From GWE2-42-39 sp963668595 (lineage in GTDB: Bacteria > Bacteroidota > Bacteroidia > Bacteroidales > Prolixibacteraceae): 64,000 nt of DNA. Positions 50,831 to 58,524 of the stretch are shown here, in pieces. Below the pieces are notes generated by a model. That model searched no databases. It worked only from the letters and a program-made list of their open reading frames with translations, and was not told the origin of the DNA. Position 1 is the first letter of the stretch. Each line of letters begins with the position of its first letter. The stretch lies in the NCBI GenBank assembly GCA_963668595.1, contig OY764876.1:1302001-1366000 (forward strand), read 5' to 3'. The position numbers were made by a program, and so were the translations under genes.

Positions 50831-51928
50831 ATGACAAGAAAAAGAAAACTTGCCTGGTGGATCATCTCGATCTTTACTATTTTAAGTGCCATAGCACTAT
50901 ATTTGTATTTAACCAAACAACCACCACCTCTAGCCGAAACCACCCAGGCCCGCGAAGCGCTTACGCAGGCCAAGACCGACAAGGCTGATGTTTACGCCGA
51001 AGAACACTTCAAACTTGCTGAAAGCATGTACGATTCGGCCATGAACTGCTGGAAGCGTGAAAACAAGAAACCATTTTACAAACGAAGAAATTACGATCGG
51101 GTAATCGATTTCTCAGGAAAATCAGCAGCTGAATCAGAAAAAGCCTCAGCGAAAGCAATTCATAAGGTCAACAATTTCCAGGTTGATCTGAAAAAGAAAA
51201 TAGAAACAGGAAAAGCATTGATTGAAAGATATGACAGTACTTTCAGAAAAGTTCCTATGCCAGGTGGCATACGCGATGAAAATAACCGCGGACAACTTCT
51301 TTTGAAAGAAGCTGAACTAGCCTATGAAAATGAAAAATTTGTGATTTGCAACGAGAAGGCTGCCAAAGCAGTTATTCTTCTTGAAAAATCGTATCAATAC
51401 TGCAACGATCACCTTGAGGAATATTTCAGCCAATTATCCGAATGGAAACGCCAGGCTGAATCGACCATTGCACAATCGAGACAACGCAAATCAACAGCAA
51501 TTGTTGTGGATAAGTTTGCACGGCAATGTTACCTCTATCAAAGCGGAAAACTCAAACATCAATTTAAAATTGAACTGGGTCCCAACTGGATTGGAGATAA
51601 AACATTTAATGGAGATAAACGTACGCCCGAAGGATTCTACAAAGTTACAGCTGTAAAAAGCGGTAGTCGGACAAAATATTACAAAGCGCTACTTATCAAT
51701 TACCCGAATGCGGAAGATCAGCAGCGTTTTAGAAAAACAAAAGGCAAAAAATCAAGCATTGGGAACCTGATAGAGATACACGGAGGCGGAGGAAAACAAG
51801 GCGACTGGACCGATGGATGTGTTGCACTAACCAACTCGGATATGGATGTTTTATTCCGTTATGCTTCAGTGGGCATGCCCATCACCATTGTTGGATCGCT
51901 TCGTTCTCTCAATGAAATTTTTAATTAA
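50831..51928 (+). CDS. L,D-transpeptidase with helical N-domain
   Basis: A 365-residue protein with a transmembrane anchor at about residues 9-26. Residues about 35-215 are a helical region that repeats the AETTQAREALTQAK, ADVYAEEHF pattern of the upstream lipoprotein. The C-terminal YkuD domain starts near TAIVVDKFARQCYLY and carries the catalytic motif IHGGGGKQGDWTDGCVALTN, with the nucleophile Cys in DGC. It should cross-link peptidoglycan or attach a protein to it in the periplasm. The GC(V/I)ALT form resembles YafK-like members more than ErfK. Confidence 0.85.
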   Translation: MTRKRKLAWWIISIFTILSAIALYLYLTKQPPPLAETTQAREALTQAKTDKADVYAEEHFKLAESMYDSAMNCWKRENKKPFYKRRNYDRVIDFSGKSAAESEKASAKAIHKVNNFQVDLKKKIETGKALIERYDSTFRKVPMPGGIRDENNRGQLLLKEAELAYENEKFVICNEKAAKAVILLEKSYQYCNDHLEEYFSQLSEWKRQAESTIAQSRQRKSTAIVVDKFARQCYLYQSGKLKHQFKIELGPNWIGDKTFNGDKRTPEGFYKVTAVKSGSRTKYYKALLINYPNAEDQQRFRKTKGKKSSIGNLIEIHGGGGKQGDWTDGCVALTNSDMDVLFRYASVGMPITIVGSLRSLNEIFN

Positions 51929-51935
51929 TTGATCA

Positions 51936-52670
51936 ATGGAAAATCTGCACAACAACAATCAAACTGAGGATTTGGATGCTTTGTTTTTCCCTCCTTCCAA
52001 TGGAAAAGCAAAGATGAAGAAACTTGTTTTATCCATTTTGATTCCGATAGGAAGCTTGCTCCTATCCTATTTTCTGGTTTACCATATTCCGGAAATCCGT
52101 AAAATGGTTATCGGAGCACGTGTTAGTGAAATGAAAATGCTTGCAGCAAAGGGTGATTCGACCTTGACAATTAGTTCAGAAATAGAAACAAAAGCGGCCA
52201 AGCTCCGGAAAAAAATTGATGGCTATACACCAACAACTCCGTATTTTGTTGTAAACACAGCGATCAACGAATTCTGGATGTACCAGAACCGTCAATTAGT
52301 AAAACACGGAATGTGCTCGACAGGAAGTTACATTCAGTTGGAAGGCAACAATAAAAAATGGGTATTCAAAACCCCTCGCGGCGAATTCAAGATTTTGGGA
52401 AAAACCGTTGACCCACCCTGGAAAAAACCAGACTGGGCTTTTGTTGAAGAAGGACTACCCATTCCGTCAGCCAATCACCCTTCGCGGTTCGAATATGGTG
52501 TATTGGGCGATTATTCGCTTAGTTTGGGCGATGGCTACCTGATTCATGGTACGCTGTACAAACGTTTTTTAGGTATTGCAGTTACTCACGGCTGTATCCG
52601 TTTGGGCGATGAAGACCTTGAAAAAACTTTCAAAACATTGAATATTGGTTCTAAAGTTTATATTTATTAG
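51936..52670 (+). CDS. L,D-transpeptidase (YkuD domain)
   Basis: A 244-residue protein with a membrane helix at about residues 30-48 (LVLSILIPIGSLLLSYFL) and a periplasmic YkuD domain starting near residue 105 (YFVVNTAINEFWMYQ). The full catalytic motif HGTLYKRFLGIAVTHGCIRLG is present (His, Gly, Cys, Arg). It starts 7 bases after the previous L,D-transpeptidase gene and 3 bases before the next gene, so the three are one operon. It probably forms 3-3 cross-links or protein-peptidoglycan bonds. Confidence 0.9.
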   Translation: MENLHNNNQTEDLDALFFPPSNGKAKMKKLVLSILIPIGSLLLSYFLVYHIPEIRKMVIGARVSEMKMLAAKGDSTLTISSEIETKAAKLRKKIDGYTPTTPYFVVNTAINEFWMYQNRQLVKHGMCSTGSYIQLEGNNKKWVFKTPRGEFKILGKTVDPPWKKPDWAFVEEGLPIPSANHPSRFEYGVLGDYSLSLGDGYLIHGTLYKRFLGIAVTHGCIRLGDEDLEKTFKTLNIGSKVYIY

Positions 52671-52673
52671 AAG

Positions 52674-53462
52674 ATGAGACAGAGTGTCAATAATTCAGGA
52701 AAAAAGCGTGACAAGGCTGGTGTAAAATTATACATCATTCTCCCGTCAGTCATCGTTCTGACCATTGCAATATTATTTGTTACCTGGTCGGCAATTGTTC
52801 CGTTAAAAAAGATAAAATCATTTAACGAAGAATATTCGAGTACTGAAAACCAGAATCCATGTTACGATCAACCAGCATTGAGTAACGAAATTCGTGAACT
52901 AACGTACCTGACCGCATTCGATGAAATGGCAAAATCAGACTCAATTGGATTAGTCATTAATCTTGCAGACAGTACAGCAATGCTGGCAATAAAAGGAGTA
53001 GTTATTCACTCTGCAAAAATTCACGCTATCTCCAACGATGGATTTCTTAAATCGATGAATATTTGTTCGTACCAGAACTTATTTTCGCGACCAATAGCAA
53101 TTCTCAGTCAAAATGCAACCATCGAGAAAGAACCCATTCAAATAAAGAAAGCGCCTAAAAATGAAGAAGAAGCCCTTGCAAACGCAGAGCATCCAGACAC
53201 AACAAAAACGATTCAGGTTACTGATATTCATTTTAAACTGGCTATCGGATGCAACTTTTTCATCCACGATGCATCAGTAGGGTGCGAAAAAGCAAACAAA
53301 AGCCTCAGTACTCCGGGTGAAATATGGAAAAATATGAAACGCTTTATCGTGTTCAAAGAGCCAGAATATGAACCAGCAATTCATATTTGCATTGATAATA
53401 AAGACGCAATTTCCATTTATCGGGGCTTGCCTGCCAGAGGCCAGATTATATTACGAATGTGA
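52674..53462 (+). CDS. membrane protein with possible degenerate YkuD domain
   Basis: A 262-residue protein with a membrane helix at about residues 22-44. The periplasmic part shares the strand pattern that opens YkuD domains (SIGLVINLADSTAMLAIKG). Near residues 196-206 it has FIHDASVGCEKAN, where His198, Ser201 and Cys204 recall the HG...SxGC motif with the loop between His and Ser removed. No strong family match is claimed. It closes the L,D-transpeptidase operon and may be a non-catalytic partner or a divergent enzyme. Confidence 0.5.
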   Translation: MRQSVNNSGKKRDKAGVKLYIILPSVIVLTIAILFVTWSAIVPLKKIKSFNEEYSSTENQNPCYDQPALSNEIRELTYLTAFDEMAKSDSIGLVINLADSTAMLAIKGVVIHSAKIHAISNDGFLKSMNICSYQNLFSRPIAILSQNATIEKEPIQIKKAPKNEEEALANAEHPDTTKTIQVTDIHFKLAIGCNFFIHDASVGCEKANKSLSTPGEIWKNMKRFIVFKEPEYEPAIHICIDNKDAISIYRGLPARGQIILRM

Positions 53463-53471
53463 TGATTTATC

Positions 53472-53525
53472 ATATAAACACAAAAAGCTGTTGAAATTTC
53501 ATTCAACAGCTTTTTGTGTTTATAT
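53472..53525. terminator. 24-bp perfect hairpin, bidirectional terminator
   Basis: ATATAAACACAAAAAGCTGT through base 53495 pairs without mismatch with bases 53502-53525, giving a 24-bp stem and a 6-base loop. It lies between the convergent L,D-transpeptidase operon and the DUF5009 gene and carries A/T runs on both arms. Confidence 0.88.
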
Positions 53526-53538
53526 ACAATTGCGCTAG

Positions 53539-54732
53539 CTACAATTTCAGTTTAAATTTCTTTTTTTCGAACCAGCCGGTTACCCAAATTACCAACCAGG
53601 CAAAAATCAACGACAATACAATCCCCAGCAAACCAACCCGCCATAATTCGGGTAATACTAAATTTCCGAGACTTCGCACCGGATAAATAAAATAAGGCAA
53701 CATATAACATGTTAGCGTTGCAGTTCCAGCCGGAGCAATAATTTTAGCCCAGCTACTGACACCTTTCACATCAGCCATCCAATAGAAAAACCCGATGAAT
53801 GCAAACCCCATTGCACTGCAAATTCCTACCCACGATGGAGAACCGCTCAATTTTGAAATTCCCCACAGAGGGCGCAGAGCAAAACCATAAACAAGAAATA
53901 CCACCGATAAAATTGCCATCCACATAAAAAAACGGGTTGCTGACTGTTTCTCCAGTGACCGAATCAAAATAACGGAAGCCAGCAAGCCTGCAGCTGTTAG
54001 TACAGGCGTTGATCCGGACACCAATACTCCCAGAAAACGAAATGCCCCCAGACTTGGAATGAGCGATGCTGCATCGGCAATATTTAATGCAGTAAAAAAC
54101 AACAGCGAAATAACTAATCCAACAATACGACCTTTCGACAATACATACACTAGCGAATTTGCCAGGTAGGCCCATCCAATCAGGCCTAAAATACCCCACC
54201 AATAGGGTTTCATCCAAACAGAACCATCGCTTCCTCCCTGGTAAATTGCAGCAATATAAATCATTAGCAGCAATCCAATTGCCTGAAAAGTTCGGTATAA
54301 TTTTGGCGATAATCCCGTTCTTTTCCAATCCATCCAGATGAGTACCATACCTGTTGCCATCAGTAAACTCCAAATATGACGGCTAAACGGAATTCCTTCG
54401 GCATACATATATTCCCGGTTAACCATATAAACTCCCATAATTATAAGTGAAAATGAGCGAATAAATACATGTAACAGAATACGCCCGTCGCTATCGCCTT
54501 TACTACGCCGGTTGGCCACAGCAAACGGAATACTTAAACCGACAATAAAAAGAAACAAGGGAAACACAATATCCGACAATCCAAGATAATCTTCACCTGC
54601 TTTGGCATGAAGCATCCATTTCGGAACCCCTGACGAGGTCCAGAGGTCATTAACAAAGATCATCAAAAACATGGTTATCGCCCGCAAAATATCAATTGAC
54701 CGGACGCGAATTACGGAAGGTGTATTGTTCAT
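53539..54732 (-). CDS. DUF5009/HGSNAT-like acyltransferase
   Basis: A 397-residue inner-membrane protein with about ten to twelve helices. It begins RVRSIDILRAITMFLMIFVND, the conserved start of the DUF5009/heparan-glucosaminide N-acetyltransferase group (COG4299), and has LGLSDIVFPLFLFIVGLSIPFA, another family hallmark. Relatives transfer acetyl groups from cytoplasmic acetyl-CoA to amino sugars across the membrane. The sugar acceptor here is not known, and no glycan genes lie beside it. Confidence 0.85.
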   Translation of the reverse strand: MNNTPSVIRVRSIDILRAITMFLMIFVNDLWTSSGVPKWMLHAKAGEDYLGLSDIVFPLFLFIVGLSIPFAVANRRSKGDSDGRILLHVFIRSFSLIIMGVYMVNREYMYAEGIPFSRHIWSLLMATGMVLIWMDWKRTGLSPKLYRTFQAIGLLLMIYIAAIYQGGSDGSVWMKPYWWGILGLIGWAYLANSLVYVLSKGRIVGLVISLLFFTALNIADAASLIPSLGAFRFLGVLVSGSTPVLTAAGLLASVILIRSLEKQSATRFFMWMAILSVVFLVYGFALRPLWGISKLSGSPSWVGICSAMGFAFIGFFYWMADVKGVSSWAKIIAPAGTATLTCYMLPYFIYPVRSLGNLVLPELWRVGLLGIVLSLIFAWLVIWVTGWFEKKKFKLKL

Positions 54733-54997
54733 CGTTGGTTAAAGTTAATTTGTTCGCCAATAAAGATAAATAATTGAAAGAAGATACTACCGGATTAAAC
54801 ATCTTGTAAAACATTAAATCTCTGAATCAAAAAAAGCGGCAATCAGTAAATATTTTTATTGCAACAACTTAGACATGTTTCATTCCGAATAAAATTCGGA
54901 TGTGCTAAATATTTTTATTTTTTTTTTATTCGTTGTTGCAACCTGACCCTGCTTTTCTTGTCAATAGAAATGAAAACAGCAATAAAAACAATATTTC

Positions 54998-56314
54998 ATG
55001 CAAAACTTCAAAACTATCCTGATCGCTATTTTCTGTATGCTATGCATGCAGCACTCATATGCTCAAAGTTACGGAAACTACAAAAAAGTGCCGGTTGCAC
55101 TGAGTTTGTTTCCACCTTTAGGCACCAATGGAAGCAATGCAGGCAACTGTGTCAATCAGTTTTCACTCAATTTGATTGCCGGATATTCTGCCGGATTAAG
55201 TGGATTAGAATTCTCCTCAGCTATAAACACAGAACGTGATTTTGTGCGCGGAGCACAAATTGCCGGGATTGGCAACTTTGTAAATGGCGAATTTGCAGGA
55301 TTTCAGTTTGCAGGGTTCGGAAACTTCAACCGCAACCTTTCCAACGGATTTCAGTTCGCTGGTTTTGGTAACTTCAACTATGCCCAGGCCGACGGTGTTT
55401 TAGCTGCCGGATTTGCCAACATCACCCGCGGAAAATCACTCGCCCTCCAACTAGCCGGATTTGGTAACTACTGCGAAGATATTGAAGGATTTCAGGCTGC
55501 CGGTTTTATGAACATGGCAAAAGGAGACGGAAAAGCAATTCAGCTGAGCGGTTTCTCCAACATTATAATGGGCAATGTAAATGGCATTCAAGGAGCAGGA
55601 TTCATGAATATTTCGAAGAAAAAAATGGAAAATCTGCAAGCAGCAGGGGTCATTAATATTGCCGGCGACAATGCGAACGGTGTGCAAATCGCTGGATTTG
55701 CCAACTTCACCAACGGCAACCTTACCGGCGCACAAATTGCAGGAGTTCTAAACGTGGCCAAAAATGTTAATGGATTACAATTGGGATTCATCAATATTGC
55801 CGATACGATAAAAAGCGGCATACCAATCGGGATACTCAGTATTGTAAAAAACGGTTTCCGCGAACTTGAATTCTCTGTTGGCGATGCGCCAAATGCTCAA
55901 CTGGCTTTCAAAATAGGAGTGGATAAATTTTACAACATCTTTGCGATCGGAACTCAGCTTCTCAGCAACGATTACAGCTGGGGATTTGGATATGGAATTG
56001 GAACACATCTGGTAAAAAAAGAAGATTTTGCCTTGCAACTCGAAGCAATGAGTTTTCACATGAATGAAGGAGAAATGTGGACTAATCGCGAAAACGATCT
56101 TCAACAAATAAAACTGAATTTTTCGAAACGATTAAACAGTCATTTCAGTCTCTTTGCCGGACCATCTGTCAATCTGATGATTTCGGACAAAAGAAACAAC
56201 GCGGAGGGAAATTTCAAAAGCAATATTCCTCCTTATAAACTTTTCTCATTTTCAGGAAAGCACCACTCAGCACAAGGCTGGATTGGTTTTACTGCGGGAC
56301 TGAAAATCAACTAA
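54998..56314 (+). CDS. surface-repeat protein, LA_2272-like
   Basis: A 438-residue protein with a signal peptide (cut near SYAQS). Residues about 85-290 hold around thirteen repeats of about 16 residues with the pattern G-x-Q-x-A-G-F-x-N, for example AGFQFAGFGNF, GFQAAGFMNM and GVQIAGFANF. This matches the LA_2272 type of surface-repeat proteins and predicts a regular beta-solenoid or stacked-sheet structure. The last 130 residues look like outer-membrane beta strands (GFGYGIGTHLV, SLFAGPSVNLM). Function unknown; a terminator follows. Confidence 0.8.
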   Translation: MQNFKTILIAIFCMLCMQHSYAQSYGNYKKVPVALSLFPPLGTNGSNAGNCVNQFSLNLIAGYSAGLSGLEFSSAINTERDFVRGAQIAGIGNFVNGEFAGFQFAGFGNFNRNLSNGFQFAGFGNFNYAQADGVLAAGFANITRGKSLALQLAGFGNYCEDIEGFQAAGFMNMAKGDGKAIQLSGFSNIIMGNVNGIQGAGFMNISKKKMENLQAAGVINIAGDNANGVQIAGFANFTNGNLTGAQIAGVLNVAKNVNGLQLGFINIADTIKSGIPIGILSIVKNGFRELEFSVGDAPNAQLAFKIGVDKFYNIFAIGTQLLSNDYSWGFGYGIGTHLVKKEDFALQLEAMSFHMNEGEMWTNRENDLQQIKLNFSKRLNSHFSLFAGPSVNLMISDKRNNAEGNFKSNIPPYKLFSFSGKHHSAQGWIGFTAGLKIN

Positions 56315-56355
56315 ATTGTTTTTGCGCGCGTCTTCCCGACGTTTTTTATAATCCG

Positions 56356-56387
56356 ATCCTCATGAAAATTTCATGAGGATTTTTTTA
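56356..56387 (+). terminator. terminator after the surface-repeat gene
   Basis: ATCCTCATGAAA (56356-56367) pairs with TTTCATGAGGAT (56369-56380), followed by TTTTTTT. The arms nearly touch, so the innermost bases form the loop. Confidence 0.85.
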
Positions 56388-56395
56388 TGGCCAAA

Positions 56396-58192
56396 CTATT
56401 CGCGATTCGAATAAAAACGCTCCAGAATCGATCCATCGTTGGCTTCTTTCGAAAGCGACTCAATGGTATTTCTCGGCACATCATACAAATCAAGAATAAT
56501 CAATCCATCGAGGCAATTATTGAATTTCGGATCGACATTAAAACCACAAATACGAGCATTCAGTTTGATGTATTTTTTCAATAAAACAGGCAAACCTGAA
56601 TTTAATTCATCCACATCATCAATCGCCTTATCCAGCTTATTAATGTCCTCTCCCATGTTTTCCATCAGCACATTAATATCCGAATCGTTGCTGGTAAATT
56701 TGTACGAATTACGCGGAGCAATGTCTTTGGCTCGTTGCCAGTCGAAATGGTGAGCCATAATAAATTTAATAATCATGTCTTTCGACACTTCGCCATAATT
56801 ATTACTGATGCTCACCGGTCCAAATAAATAACGGTATTCCGGATTTTTTAGAATAAAGTACAAAATTCCTTTCCAGAGCAAAAACAGCGACATCGGTTTG
56901 CGCTGATATTCTTTCACCACAAACGAGCGTCCCAGCTCCATCGACTGAGCCAATGTTGGCTCCATGTTGGTGGTCATCCGAAACAAAGTATGAGTGTAAA
57001 AGCCGCGAATTCCATAGCGATGCAAAATATCTGCCCCTTTCCCGATGCGGTAAGCGCCCACAATCTGATTGGTGTCTTCATCCCAGATAAACATCTGATG
57101 ATAGTACAAGTCAAATTCATCCAAATCGATGCTACTGTTGGTTCCCTCTCCCACCTCACGGAAAGTAATCTCACGCAAACGTCCGATTTCATTCAATATT
57201 GTAGGCATGTCTTTCGACGGAGCACAATAGATCGCATAATTTTTTAGTTTAAAAAGCAAGTGGTCTTTTTCCAGACTTTTCACTTCTTTCTGTACCAAAA
57301 GCGGATCGGCGGCAGCAACAACATCTTCTACTTTTTGCTGACGCTTAAGCGAATAATTGAAAAAGCGCTTCACCTCTATTTTCGAACTCAAACTATATGT
57401 TTTGGCTCTCAGGTAACGACCAAACTGATAAATATCTGTAAACGAATCCTGATCAGCCACCGACACAGGGGCGCCAATACGCACTTTAACCAATTTATTC
57501 CGTTTGTTCAGCATTTCCGAAGGCAACTTAATCACCTTCAAATTCGGATGAATGCGCTCCATCAGGTAAAACAGTCGGCTATTATGTCCCTGAAAATAAA
57601 CAGGAACAACCGGAACGCGCGCTGTTTTTATGAATTTGATGGCCGAATATTGCCAAAGTCTGTCTGAAATAGTACGATAATGATCGTAACCGGAAACCTC
57701 TCCCGACGGGAAAATACACAAACCACCTCCCTGTGCAAGATGTGTTTTGGCAGCTTTTATTCCACGATACCCGGATCCGTTTGTTCTTCCCCGGTCAAAC
57801 GGGTTATCATCCAGAAAATAATTACTGATCGGATCAATCTTTTGCAAAAGGAAATTGGCCAACACCTGCACATCGGGACGAACTTCACTCAGAATCTTGA
57901 TCAGCAAAATCCCATCCAGCCCGCCAAACGGATGGTTTGACACCACCACAAACGGCCCTTCTTTGGGAATCCGACGCTGAAGTTCCTCCTTATCGTATTC
58001 AAATTTAAACTCCAAGACACGAATCAACTCATCGATAAATTCGAGACCTTGTTTGTTCCCAATTTTCTCATAAACTTTATTTATTCGATTGAATTTCAAG
58101 ACGTACATCAGAAATTTGGCAAAGTACTCTCCCCCGAAATAATTCAAATAAGGATTGCCTTTAAATACATCTTTAGGCTTTACAACATCCAT
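56396..58192 (-). CDS. OlsF-like fused O-/N-acyltransferase
   Basis: A 598-residue fusion. Residues about 75-290 are a PlsC-type acyltransferase with VVSNHPFGGLDG (the HX4D motif) and LCIFPSGEVSGYD. Residues about 335-560 resemble the GNAT-fold N-acyltransferase of ornithine and glycine lipid synthesis (YHQMFIWDEDTNQIVGAYRIG, MELGRSFVVKEYQRKP, YLFGPVSISNNYGE). The order matches OlsF, whose C-terminal part N-acylates the amino acid and whose N-terminal part adds the second chain. It would make phosphorus-free aminolipids; the amino acid (ornithine, glycine or other) is not readable. Confidence 0.82.
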   Translation of the reverse strand: MDVVKPKDVFKGNPYLNYFGGEYFAKFLMYVLKFNRINKVYEKIGNKQGLEFIDELIRVLEFKFEYDKEELQRRIPKEGPFVVVSNHPFGGLDGILLIKILSEVRPDVQVLANFLLQKIDPISNYFLDDNPFDRGRTNGSGYRGIKAAKTHLAQGGGLCIFPSGEVSGYDHYRTISDRLWQYSAIKFIKTARVPVVPVYFQGHNSRLFYLMERIHPNLKVIKLPSEMLNKRNKLVKVRIGAPVSVADQDSFTDIYQFGRYLRAKTYSLSSKIEVKRFFNYSLKRQQKVEDVVAAADPLLVQKEVKSLEKDHLLFKLKNYAIYCAPSKDMPTILNEIGRLREITFREVGEGTNSSIDLDEFDLYYHQMFIWDEDTNQIVGAYRIGKGADILHRYGIRGFYTHTLFRMTTNMEPTLAQSMELGRSFVVKEYQRKPMSLFLLWKGILYFILKNPEYRYLFGPVSISNNYGEVSKDMIIKFIMAHHFDWQRAKDIAPRNSYKFTSNDSDINVLMENMGEDINKLDKAIDDVDELNSGLPVLLKKYIKLNARICGFNVDPKFNNCLDGLIILDLYDVPRNTIESLSKEANDGSILERFYSNRE

Positions 58193-58524
58193 TGCAAAAG
58201 GAATATTTTGTTATTTTTTAGTATGAATAAGCGTGAATGTTTCTTTCTGTTTGCATCAGTTAAGCTCGTTCACTCTTTTGCACACAAAAGATAAAAATAT
58301 AAATCCGTTTTGAATTTTGACGGTTTTATTCGATGAATTTTCGATTAATCATGAAAATAGGGAAACACCTTTCGGATAACAAGCTACAAACCAAATAATT
58401 CTTTTTTACCACGATTCAGAATGATTACCGGATGAACTGCTTATTTTTGCAGCACAACAGCGTCTGGTATTTGAACAATTTGCCCTTCTTGTTGTATCAG
58501 TAACTGAAATTTAAAAATTGAACC
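58193..58524. other. AT-rich divergent intergenic region
   Basis: No gene or hairpin of note. TATTTTTG at 58442-58449 matches the -7 consensus and could serve the YgiQ-type gene, but no -33 partner is seen. Confidence 0.4.
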
